Shown one piece after another: positions 1-5,620 of a stretch of 8,003 nt of DNA. The stretch is taken from NCBI GenBank assembly GCA_017547315.1, contig JAFYQA010000066.1, positions 1-8,003 of the forward strand, given 5' to 3'. The stretch's first letter is position 1; each line of letters begins with the position of its first letter. The position numbers and the translations under genes are program-made. The stretch is from Roseburia sp. (GTDB taxonomy: Bacteria > Bacillota_A > Clostridia > Lachnospirales > Lachnospiraceae). The notes beneath the pieces were generated by a model, which made no database searches, was not told the DNA's origin, and saw nothing but the letters and a program-made list of their open reading frames with translations.

Positions 1-50
1 CGAAGGATTTATCAAAAATGCATTTCGTAACAGATTAGCAAATATTTACC

Positions 51-79
51 TTGCATTTTGAGAATAATAAGTTTATAAT
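51..79 (+). promoter_or_regulatory. Sigma-A-type promoter of the serS T-box leader
   Basis: A -35 box TTGCAT (51-56) and a perfect -10 box TATAAT (74-79) are separated by exactly 17 nt, with an AT-rich upstream flank. The expected transcription start is near position 86, just before the first T-box stem. The spacing and the perfect -10 make this the strongest promoter candidate on the left side of the window. It would drive the leader and serS. Confidence 0.85.
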
Positions 80-295
80 AGCAAACAGATTTGACAATGA
101 TGAAAGCTACGATTTGGAGGCTGTCACAGAGAACCGGTGGTTGGTGCGAACCGGTACAGAAGAAAAATCTTTCCACTTTCGGAGTCGGTGGTGAAAGCCA
201 CGGGGAGCACCCCTTATTGTGCGTAAGAGAGGTCAAATGATTTTCGAGTTAGGAAGTTTGCCTGACAGAGATTAAAAGCGAAGAAGTTTGACAAT

Positions 296-333
296 ATGGG
301 TGGCAACGCGGAAGATATAGCCTTTCGTCCCAT
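296..333 (+). promoter_or_regulatory. Antiterminator of the serS T-box
   Basis: Helix A1 forms from ATGGG (296-300) with CCCAT (329-333). The 7-nt bulge is TGGCAAC (301-307). Helix A2 forms from GCG (308-310) with CGT (326-328). The bulge's first four bases would pair with the GCCA 3' end of uncharged tRNA-Ser. The 3' strand (326-333) is also part of the terminator's 5' arm, so the two structures exclude each other. The bulge departs from the consensus TGGNACC at one position (AAC instead of ACC). Confidence 0.88.
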
Positions 334-375
334 GCATGTAAAGTCTTTTTACGTGTATGAGATGAAAGGCTTTTT
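319..375 (+). terminator. Regulated intrinsic terminator of the serS T-box
   Basis: AGCCTTTC (319-326) pairs with GAAAGGCT (364-371). An inner, imperfect helix (about 331-343 with 346-360, including G-U pairs) extends the stem. The run of T follows at 371-375. The structure forms when tRNA-Ser is charged and the antiterminator is not stabilised, and stops transcription before serS. Confidence 0.88.
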
Positions 376-402
376 GTTTGTATCAAGCTACAAACAAAAG
401 CC
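368..402 (+). other. Post-terminator hairpin overlapping the serS terminator's 3' arm
   Basis: The segment from 368 (GGC plus five T, then GTTTGTA) pairs with TACAAACAAAAGCC (389-402) around a TCAAGC loop. This gives 14 base pairs with a single bulged T. Its 5' arm is made of the last three bases of the terminator stem (368-370) and the terminator U-tract. It can therefore only form in read-through transcripts, where it would compete with refolding of the terminator. Its role is inferred; the pairing is visible directly. Confidence 0.7.
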
Positions 403-497
403 AACGATCCACAGCTCAGTGAACATGCAACCAGAGGTTGCAGGAAAATGGTCGTAAACGACACCGCACGTGCGCGGCGATTGCAGAGATTAATTAA
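403..497 (+). other. Hairpin-rich untranslated spacer between the T-box and serS
   Basis: There is no open reading frame here with a ribosome binding site. Three compact hairpins follow one another: TGCAACC/GGTTGCA with an AGA loop (426-442), GTCG/CGAC with a TAAA loop (451-462), and a GC-rich palindrome around CGCACGTGCG (464-477). They lie downstream of the terminator and upstream of the Shine-Dalgarno sequence at 500-504, which they do not cover. The spacer is long for a T-box leader; its function is unknown. It could be a stabiliser of the 5' end after RNA processing or remnants of palindromic repeats. Confidence 0.6.
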
Positions 498-499
498 AT

Positions 500-504
500 G
501 GAGG
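500..504 (+). promoter_or_regulatory. Ribosome binding site that fixes the serS start
   Basis: GGAGG lies 8 nt before the ATG at 513. An earlier in-frame ATG at 498 overlaps this GGAGG and has no ribosome binding site of its own. The protein starting at 513 begins MIDVKFLRENPDVVKENIKK, the normal start of bacterial SerRS, so 513 is chosen. Confidence 0.88.
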
Positions 505-512
505 ATAGAAAA

Positions 513-1802
513 ATGATCGATGTAAAATTTTTAAGAGAAAATCCAGATGTTGTAAAAGAGAACATCAAAAAGAAATTCCAGGATCACAAATTACCATTAG
601 TGGATGAGGTAATCGAACTGGATGCACAGGCTAGAAAGACACAGCAGGAAGCAGACGAAATCCGTGCTAATAGAAATAAGCTTTCTAAACAGATTGGTGC
701 ATTAATGGGCCAGGGTAAGAAGGAAGAAGCAGAAGCTGTTAAGGCACAGGTTAGCGCAAATGCAGCTCGTCTTGCAGAGTTAGAAGTACTTGAAAAAGAA
801 TTAAGCGAAAAAGTTACAAAAATCATGATGAGCATTCCAAACATCATCGATCCATCTGTACCAATCGGTAAAGATGACAGCTGTAACGTAGAAATCGAAA
901 AATTTGGTGAACCAGTTGTTCCTGATTTTGAGATTCCATACCACACAGAAATCATGGATAAATTCGATGGTATCGATATGGAAGCAGCAGGTAAAGTTGC
1001 AGGTAACGGTTTCTATTACTTAATGGGCGATATCGCAAGACTTCACTCAGCAGTTATCTCTTACGCTAGAGATTTCATGATTGACCGTGGATTCACATAC
1101 TGCATCCCACCTTTCATGATTCGTTCAAATGTTGTAACAGGCGTTATGAGCTTTGAAGAAATGGATGCTATGATGTACAAAATTGAAGGCGAAGACCTTT
1201 ACTTAATCGGTACATCTGAGCATTCTATGATTGGTAAATTCATCGACACATTAAATGACGAAGAGAAATTACCATATACATTGACATCATACTCACCATG
1301 TTTCCGTAAAGAAAAAGGTGCTCATGGTATCGAAGAACGTGGTGTTTACCGTATCCACCAGTTCGAAAAACAGGAGATGATCGTAGTATGTAAACCAGAA
1401 GAATCTCCAAAATACTATGATGTTTTATGGAAAAACACAGTAGATTTATTCAGAAGCTTAGATATTCCTGTTCGTACTTTAGAGTGCTGTTCAGGTGACT
1501 TAGCAGACCTTAAAGTAAAATCTTGTGACGTAGAAGCATGGTCACCAAGACAGAAGAAATACTTCGAAGTTGGTAGCTGCTCTAACTTAGGTGATGCACA
1601 GGCAAGAAGATTAAAAATCCGTGTGAAAGACAAAGAAGGTAACAAATACTTTGCTCATACATTGAATAACACAGTAGTTGCTCCACCACGTATGCTTATT
1701 GCATTCTTAGAGAACAACTTAAATGCAGATGGAAGCGTTAATATTCCAGTAGCATTACAGCCATACATGGGTGGCAAGGAAAAAATCGTTCCAACAAAAT
1801 AA
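513..1802 (+). CDS. serS: Serine--tRNA ligase (SerRS), class II
   Basis: This cytoplasmic enzyme activates serine with ATP and loads it on tRNA-Ser (and tRNA-Sec where present). The protein has 429 residues, normal for the family. An N-terminal helical arm of about 100 residues (MIDVKFLREN... then a charged, Lys/Glu/Ala-rich coiled coil with ANRNKLSKQIG) is the tRNA-binding hairpin. The class II catalytic domain follows: a motif 1 region ending near P199-P200 (IPPFMIR), the TSEH serine pocket, motif 2 with CFRKE (C263, R265) and RIHQFEKQE, and motif 3 NNTVVAPPRMLIAFLEN with R393. Motif 2 (FRKEKGAHGIEERG) reads more like archaeal-type standard SerRS than the FRSEAGSAGRDTRG form of Bacillus, as I recall those families. 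Expression is controlled by the T-box upstream. A terminator follows, so it is probably monocistronic. Codon choice (AAC, TTC, CGT, GGT) suggests high expression. Confidence 0.97.
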   Translation: MIDVKFLRENPDVVKENIKKKFQDHKLPLVDEVIELDAQARKTQQEADEIRANRNKLSKQIGALMGQGKKEEAEAVKAQVSANAARLAELEVLEKELSEKVTKIMMSIPNIIDPSVPIGKDDSCNVEIEKFGEPVVPDFEIPYHTEIMDKFDGIDMEAAGKVAGNGFYYLMGDIARLHSAVISYARDFMIDRGFTYCIPPFMIRSNVVTGVMSFEEMDAMMYKIEGEDLYLIGTSEHSMIGKFIDTLNDEEKLPYTLTSYSPCFRKEKGAHGIEERGVYRIHQFEKQEMIVVCKPEESPKYYDVLWKNTVDLFRSLDIPVRTLECCSGDLADLKVKSCDVEAWSPRQKKYFEVGSCSNLGDAQARRLKIRVKDKEGNKYFAHTLNNTVVAPPRMLIAFLENNLNADGSVNIPVALQPYMGGKEKIVPTK

Positions 1803-1846
1803 GAATTTAGTTCAGTGCTTATTTTTAGAATGTAAGCGTTGATGCA

Positions 1847-1914
1847 GAAAAGGACGGGTTTTGTATTTTATTCCAATATACTTTAGAGGGGAAATACAAA
1901 AACTGTCCTTTTTC
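1847..1914 (+). terminator. Intrinsic terminator after serS
   Basis: AAAAGGAC (1848-1855) pairs with GTCCTTTTT (1905-1913). A second helix, TTTTGTATTT against AAATACAAAA, continues inward (about 1859-1868 with 1892-1901). The 3' arm ends in a T-run at 1909-1913. The A-run on the 5' side could make it work in both directions, but no gene opposes it here. The remaining sequence to the next gene (1915-2018) is AT-rich, and I see no convincing consensus promoter in it; a weak -35-like TTGTAA occurs at 1929-1934. Confidence 0.82.
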
Positions 1915-2018
1915 TATTGATATCTATGTTGTAAAATAATCGCAAAACGAAATACCTATTTTAATAGCATTTTAAAGTCAAGTATGTTACATTGAAAAAT
2001 AGAGAAAAGGAAACGTTT

Positions 2019-2026
2019 AGAGGGGG
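2019..2026 (+). promoter_or_regulatory. Ribosome binding site that fixes the carboxypeptidase start
   Basis: AGAGGGGG lies 7 nt before the ATG at 2034. An in-frame TTG at 1992 would add 14 residues (a charged MKNREKETFRGGIF stretch) encoded by this site and by sequence with no ribosome binding site. The start at 2034 (MSQKLEALQKYLEKMN) matches the family's N-terminus. Confidence 0.85.
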
Positions 2027-2033
2027 AATTTTT

Positions 2034-3536
2034 ATGAGCCAGAAATTAGAAGCTTTACAGAAATATTTGGAAAAAATGAACCGTTTGAATCATGTATGCA
2101 CATTACTGTACTGGGATATGCGTACTGGTGCACCAAAGGAAGGGTTTGAAGCACATGCAGATGCAGTAGCATATTTTTCTACGGAAGCATTTCAGATGGG
2201 AACATCGGAAGAATTAGGACACATGTTAGACGAACTTGCTGCATCAGAGGAATATGAAGCGTTAGATGAGAAGTGGCAGTTTATTGTGAAGAAAATGAAG
2301 TATGATTTTGATCGTGATAAACGTATCCCGGCAGAAGTATACGAGCGTTATGTGAGAGCGCAGGCAGAGTCAGAAAGAGCTTGGGAAGAAGCAAAGAATG
2401 CATCTGATTATGCGATGTTTGCATCACATTTAAAAGCGATGATTGAGTTGACCAAAGAAATCACAGGTTACACAGATCCTGATAAGGAAGTGTACGATGC
2501 ATTATTAAATCAGTATGAAGAGGGTATGGACTCGGAGACAATTGACCGAATCTTTGGCGAGTTAAAAGCGGAATTGGTGCCACTTGTTCAGCAGATTATC
2601 CATGCAAAGCAGCCGGATGATGGCAAATTCCAGGGATATTTTGATGAGGATGCCCAGGTAAAAGTGCAGAAAATGCTCTTAGATTATATTGGTTTTTCAT
2701 GGGAAAGAGGTGCAGTCGGTACGACAGAACATCCATTTACCTTGAACTTTTCATCAAAGGATGTGCGTGTGACGAATCACTATCACGAAGATATGCCGCT
2801 TAGTGCCATTTATTCTGCGATTCATGAAGGTGGTCATGCGATTTATGAGCAAAATGTGAATCCGGATTATGATAATACGGTGGCTGGAAGTTGTCGTTTC
2901 ATGGGACTTCATGAGAGCCAGTCACGTTTTTATGAGAATATTTTGGGAAGAAATAAAAACTTCTGGCTTCCAATTTATGAGAAGCTTGGAGAATTATTGC
3001 CACAGTTTAAAGAGATTACGTTAGATGAGTTCTACCGTGAGGTGAACCACGTAAGAAATAGTTTTATCAGAACAGAAGCGGACGAACTTACTTATGCATT
3101 CCATATTATTATCCGTTATGAAATCGAAAAAGCGATTTTTAGAGATGGTGTAAGTGTAGAAGAATTACCTACACTTTGGAATCAGAAAATGCAGGAGTAC
3201 TTAGGCATTACACCTGCTAACGATGCAGAGGGTATCTTACAGGATACACACTGGTCGGGCGGTATGTTCGGCTATTTCCCTACCTATTTGTTAGGAAGCA
3301 TCTATGATGGTATGTATGTAGATGTGATCGAGCAGGAATTAGGTTCTATTGATACGATTTTGGCAGAGGGACGAATTTTAGAGATTACCAAGTGGCTGAA
3401 TGAAAAGATTCACCGTTTTGGAAGTACGAGAACACCAAAAGAAACATTACTTGCAGTATGTGGTAAGGAAGTGACGGCAGAGCCTATTATTCGTTATTTT
3501 AAAAAGAAATATACAGAAGTATATGATTTAAAGTAG
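2034..3536 (+). CDS. M32-family metallocarboxypeptidase (thermostable carboxypeptidase 1 type)
   Basis: This is a zinc-dependent carboxypeptidase expected to remove residues one at a time from the C-terminus of peptides in the cytoplasm; no signal peptide is visible. Its 500 residues fit the M32 family (about 500). Family marks in order are an N-terminal LLYWDMRTGAPKEG segment; EHPFTLNFSSKDVRVTNHY before the active site; the HEXXH motif as HEGGH (H264, E265, H268) in IHEGGHAIYEQN; and GLHESQSRFYEN, where E294 should be the third zinc ligand. Later come EADELTYAFHIIIRYEIEKA and HWSGGMFGYFPTYLLGSIY near the C-terminus, both typical of the family. All catalytic residues are present. It stands alone between the serS terminator and a 97-nt gap before the HAD gene, so it may begin the three-gene run that ends with the DHH gene. 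The natural substrate is not indicated by the neighbours. It is related to ypwA in Bacillus, but the symbol is not assigned. Confidence 0.95.
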   Translation: MSQKLEALQKYLEKMNRLNHVCTLLYWDMRTGAPKEGFEAHADAVAYFSTEAFQMGTSEELGHMLDELAASEEYEALDEKWQFIVKKMKYDFDRDKRIPAEVYERYVRAQAESERAWEEAKNASDYAMFASHLKAMIELTKEITGYTDPDKEVYDALLNQYEEGMDSETIDRIFGELKAELVPLVQQIIHAKQPDDGKFQGYFDEDAQVKVQKMLLDYIGFSWERGAVGTTEHPFTLNFSSKDVRVTNHYHEDMPLSAIYSAIHEGGHAIYEQNVNPDYDNTVAGSCRFMGLHESQSRFYENILGRNKNFWLPIYEKLGELLPQFKEITLDEFYREVNHVRNSFIRTEADELTYAFHIIIRYEIEKAIFRDGVSVEELPTLWNQKMQEYLGITPANDAEGILQDTHWSGGMFGYFPTYLLGSIYDGMYVDVIEQELGSIDTILAEGRILEITKWLNEKIHRFGSTRTPKETLLAVCGKEVTAEPIIRYFKKKYTEVYDLK

Positions 3537-3581
3537 AAAATGTAGAGGGACAGTATTTAACGAATGTGCTGAAATAAGCAT

Positions 3582-3606
3582 AAAGTATTTCATTAAGGAA
3601 TACTTT
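3582..3606 (+). other. Intergenic hairpin between the carboxypeptidase and HAD genes
   Basis: AAAGTATT (3582-3589) pairs with AATACTTT (3599-3606) around a 9-nt loop. No T-run follows, so it is not a good intrinsic terminator. It may be a processing or stabilising hairpin between co-transcribed genes, or chance pairing in AT-rich DNA. I see no clear promoter in the 97-nt gap. Confidence 0.4.
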
Positions 3607-3633
3607 GCAAAGTGAGTTTGGGAGAAACGGAAG

Positions 3634-4272
3634 ATGAAAAAAGGAATCATTTTTGATATGGATGGTACGCTTTGGGACGCAGGAGCAAGTATCGCAGAAG
3701 CATGGAATATCGTAATGAAAAGACGTGGTTTGAAAAAGATGAACTTTACTGCGGATGATATTCACAGTATCATGGGAAAAACCATAGACGGTATTGCAGA
3801 TACACTTTTTGGGGAATACTCCCAAGAAGAGCGTATGGACATTACCAGAGAATGCCTTGTATATGAGAATGAATATCTGGCAGAACATGGTGGAGAATTG
3901 TTTGATAAATTAGAAGAAGTGTTGAAAACGTTACAGGAAAAATATCCGCTATATATTGTTAGTAATTGTGAAAAAGGATATATTGAAGGCTTTTTGGCAT
4001 ATTATGGTTTTGGAAAATATTTTAAAGATTTTGAAAGTCATGGGAATACGGGCTTGCCAAAAGGGCAGAATATAAGATTAGTAGCAGAACGCAACAGTCT
4101 GACAGATGTAATCTATATTGGAGATATTCAGAGTGATTATAATGCCAGTAAAGAAGCCGGTGTAGGATTTATCCATGCGGCGTATGGTTTTGGAACCATA
4201 GAGGAAGCGGTTTTGGCTGTTTCTTGTATTGCAGAAGTACCGGATGCAATTGAAAAATATTTTTCCAGATAA
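3634..4272 (+). CDS. HAD-superfamily (subfamily IA) hydrolase, phosphoglycolate-phosphatase-like
   Basis: This is a cytoplasmic Mg-dependent phosphatase or beta-phosphoglucomutase-type enzyme of 212 residues; the substrate cannot be read from the sequence. All four HAD motifs are intact. Motif I is FDMDGTLW with nucleophile D8 and acid/base D10. Motif II is YIVSNC with S110. Motif III lysine is K143 in GLPKGQN. Motif IV is YIGDIQSDYNASKEAG with D164 and D168. Residues about 15-85 form the small helical C1 cap usual for the Gph/PGMB group. The start has GGGAG (3620-3624) 9 nt upstream. The gene ends only 10 nt before the DHH gene, which suggests co-transcription and perhaps translational coupling. 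Codon use is less biased than in serS and ileS, in line with lower expression. Annotation as 'phosphoglycolate phosphatase' would be by similarity only. Confidence 0.93.
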   Translation: MKKGIIFDMDGTLWDAGASIAEAWNIVMKRRGLKKMNFTADDIHSIMGKTIDGIADTLFGEYSQEERMDITRECLVYENEYLAEHGGELFDKLEEVLKTLQEKYPLYIVSNCEKGYIEGFLAYYGFGKYFKDFESHGNTGLPKGQNIRLVAERNSLTDVIYIGDIQSDYNASKEAGVGFIHAAYGFGTIEEAVLAVSCIAEVPDAIEKYFSR

Positions 4273-4282
4273 GGTGAGTGGA

Positions 4283-5254
4283 ATGACGAAATTTGAACAA
4301 TTGATTTCACAAATTAATAGAGAGCATGTGTACATTCAAATGCATAATTTTCCAGACCCGGATGCGATTGCCAGTGCATTTGGCTTGCAGGAATTATTGA
4401 AGTATCGGGGAATTTTGGCAACCATTTGTTATAAAGGGAAAATTGAACGTTACAGCACAGAAAAAATGTGCCAGCTTTTAGGAATTGAGATAGAAAATAT
4501 CAAAGATATTAAGAAGCAGCTTACAGAGAGCGACGAAATTATTCTAGTCGACGCACAGAAAGGGAATTCGAATATTATTGATATCATAGGCAGTGAGATT
4601 ATATGTATTGATCATCATCCGACCTTTGAAAAACAGGAGTATCGTTTTTCGGATATCCGCCCAGAGATAGGTGCTTGTGCATCTATTATTGCACAGTATT
4701 TTATAGAGAATCAGATACCTATGAGTAAACGCGTCGCTACGGCATTGTCTTTTGGAATTCGTATGGATACGAAGAATTTGTCCAGAGGCGTCTCTAAAAT
4801 GGATATGGAGATGTTGTATCAGATGTTCGATTGGTGTGACCAGAACGTAATTCATAGCCTAGAGAATAGTAATCTTTATTTTGAAGACTTGCTGGCATAT
4901 TCCAAAGCGATTTACAGTATACAGGTATATGATAATGTGAGTTTTGCGGACACCGGCAAAGATTGTCCGGAAGGGTTGATTGCCAGTGTGTCAGACTTTA
5001 TGCTGGCACTTGTAGAAGTGACGTTTTCTATCGTTTATTCCAGAAAAAAGGAAGGAATAAAACTGTCTATCCGTAGTGAAACACCGGAACAGGACGCTGG
5101 AAAAATTACTAGAATAGCTTTGGATGGAATCGGAAATGGCGGCGGTCATGCAGAGATGGCAGGAGGGTTTGTTCCATTTTCTGGAAACGATGATGAAGAA
5201 TATTTGATGATAAAAGAGATTCAGGAACGTTTTTTACATGCGATAAAATCTTGA
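4283..5254 (+). CDS. DHH/DHHA1-family phosphoesterase (NrnA-related)
   Basis: This is a metal-dependent phosphoesterase of 323 residues. The DHH catalytic domain shows FPDPDAIAS (D25, D27), LVDAQ (D90), IDHHP (D110, H111, H112) and RMDTKN (D162), which together make the usual two-metal site. A C-terminal DHHA1 domain ends with GNGGGHAEMAGGF (GGGH at 286-289), the substrate-binding loop. This domain pair and length fit the NrnA/GdpP-type group that degrades short RNAs, pAp or linear dinucleotides; no membrane segments, PAS or GGDEF domain are present, so it is not full-length GdpP. The exact substrate is inferred only. The chosen start has AAGGTGAG about 5 nt upstream, overlapping the HAD stop codon. 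An in-frame ATG at 4229, inside the HAD gene, lacks a good site. The stop codon (5252-5254) lies inside the -35 box of the ileS promoter, and no terminator separates the two. Confidence 0.92.
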   Translation: MTKFEQLISQINREHVYIQMHNFPDPDAIASAFGLQELLKYRGILATICYKGKIERYSTEKMCQLLGIEIENIKDIKKQLTESDEIILVDAQKGNSNIIDIIGSEIICIDHHPTFEKQEYRFSDIRPEIGACASIIAQYFIENQIPMSKRVATALSFGIRMDTKNLSRGVSKMDMEMLYQMFDWCDQNVIHSLENSNLYFEDLLAYSKAIYSIQVYDNVSFADTGKDCPEGLIASVSDFMLALVEVTFSIVYSRKKEGIKLSIRSETPEQDAGKITRIALDGIGNGGGHAEMAGGFVPFSGNDDEEYLMIKEIQERFLHAIKS

Positions 5255-5279
5255 CATTGCTGACAAAATGTGGCATAAT
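5251..5279 (+). promoter_or_regulatory. ileS leader promoter P1
   Basis: A perfect -35 box TTGACA (5251-5256) and CATAAT (5274-5279) are 17 nt apart. The -35 box contains the TGA stop of the DHH gene. Transcription would start near 5286, about 40 nt before the T-box structure. Confidence 0.82.
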
Positions 5280-5290
5280 ATCGCAAGATG

Positions 5291-5319
5291 TTGTGTCTTA
5301 GGAAGACGTGACATATAAT
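5291..5319 (+). promoter_or_regulatory. Possible second ileS leader promoter P2
   Basis: TTGTGT (5291-5296) and a perfect TATAAT (5314-5319) are also 17 nt apart. Transcription would start near 5326, directly at the base of T-box Stem I. The -35 box is weaker than that of P1; the -10 is better. Confidence 0.5.
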
Positions 5320-5545
5320 GAAAAGGCTATGACGAAGACAGTATTTCATTGAAAAAAGTTGCAGAGAGCCGGGGATGGTGGAATCCCGGTACGAGTATTC
5401 CTTGAAAGAATATCCCTTCTAAGCCGCAGTTCGAAATAGTGAAATTTGGGGATTTTTTGACTAGAGTAGGTACTGACGTATTTTCTGCGTTAAGGGAACG
5501 TGGTATGAATGTTTATGTCCAGACATAAGCAGAGTACGATTGTAT

Positions 5546-5581
5546 ATAGGTGGTATAACGATGATAAGACCCTCGTCCTAT
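5546..5581 (+). promoter_or_regulatory. Antiterminator of the ileS T-box, with a variant bulge
   Basis: Helix A1 is ATAGG (5546-5550) with CCTAT (5577-5581). The 7-nt bulge is TGGTATA (5551-5557). Helix A2 is ACG (5558-5560) with CGT (5574-5576). The layout is exactly that of a T-box antiterminator, and the first four bulge bases fit tRNA-Ile ACCA. The last three bases are ATA where the family consensus is ACC. Confidence 0.82.
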
Positions 5582-5604
5582 TTACATAGGATAGGGTCTT
5601 TTTT
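5566..5604 (+). terminator. Regulated intrinsic terminator of the ileS T-box
   Basis: AGACCCT (5567-5573) pairs with AGGGTCT (5593-5599), and TCCTAT (5576-5581) pairs with ATAGGA around a TTAC loop. A run of six T ends it (5599-5604). The 5' arm contains the antiterminator's 3' strands (5574-5581), so the two folds exclude each other. It may also terminate transcripts coming from the DHH gene, since no other terminator lies between. Confidence 0.9.
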
Positions 5605-5620
5605 GTGCTTACGCACAAAA
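5601..5620 (+). other. Post-terminator hairpin starting in the ileS terminator U-tract
   Basis: TTTTGTGC (5601-5608) and GCACAAAA (5613-5620) form a perfect 8-bp stem with a TTAC loop. The 5' arm includes the last four T of the terminator's U-tract. The arrangement repeats that seen after the serS terminator. Confidence 0.65.

Larger units (their letters stand above)
86..375 (+). promoter_or_regulatory. T-box riboswitch leader (tRNA-Ser responsive) of serS
   Basis: This is an untranslated leader that senses uncharged tRNA and controls read-through into serS. Visible parts are as follows. The distal Stem I hairpin has ACCGGT arms (133-138 and 150-155), extended by CTGT/ACAG (121-124, 156-159). 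A likely specifier region follows at about 165-185, where UCC (172-174) precedes a purine and a CTTTCGGAG stretch; UCU at 168-170 is the alternative, and both are Ser codons. A GGGG/CCCC hairpin lies at 202-213. A Stem III hairpin GTTAGG/CCTGAC lies at 248-266. The conserved T-box element GGGTGGCAACGCGG is at 298-311, and a terminator ends the leader. The variable base C in UGGC fits a tRNA with discriminator G, as tRNA-Ser has. The leader sits directly upstream of serS, which supports Ser specificity. The exact specifier codon was not resolved by folding. Confidence 0.93.
5326..5604 (+). promoter_or_regulatory. T-box riboswitch leader (tRNA-Ile responsive) of ileS
   Basis: This leader controls read-through into ileS in response to uncharged tRNA-Ile. 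The 5' base has the typical GACGAAGACAGTA segment (5331-5343). The Stem I apical region reads GCAGAGAGCCGGGGATGGTG and closes with CCCGGT (about 5362-5391). The likely specifier is ATC (Ile) in GAATATCCCTTCTAAGC, about 5408-5424. A hairpin ACGTA/TGCGT follows (about 5476-5490), then a Stem III hairpin with TTATGT/ACATAA arms and a CCAG loop (5511-5530). The antiterminator and terminator end the leader. The T-box UGGU fits the A discriminator of tRNA-Ile. The location upstream of ileS and the ATC specifier agree. The antiterminator bulge is unusual (see that entry). Confidence 0.92.

Noticed and set aside
131..155. Direct repeat GAACCGGT (131-138 and 148-155)
   Set aside because: It follows from the palindromic ACCGGT arms of the Stem I apical hairpin and needs no separate explanation.
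12..464. Two minus-strand open frames across the serS leader
   Set aside because: They cover the T-box structures. Their translations are Cys/Leu/Ser-rich with no family resemblance, and the DNA is fully explained by the riboswitch.
584..955. Minus-strand open frame of 123 codons inside serS
   Set aside because: It lies fully within the strongly supported serS gene, has no ribosome binding site, and its Ser/Ala-rich translation is a typical antisense shadow.
1885..1905. GAGGGG followed by CTG, looking like a ribosome binding site and start after serS
   Set aside because: It is part of the serS terminator stem, and no open frame of useful length follows.
3499..3888. Minus-strand open frame of 129 codons overlapping the carboxypeptidase and HAD genes
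   Set aside because: It is antisense to two intact genes, rich in Cys, Phe and His, with no Shine-Dalgarno or recognisable domain.
5491..5510. AAGGGAACGTGGTATG as a first T-box antiterminator
   Set aside because: It resembles the T-box consensus loosely, but no A1/A2 helices or terminator competition fit here; the true antiterminator is at 5546-5581.
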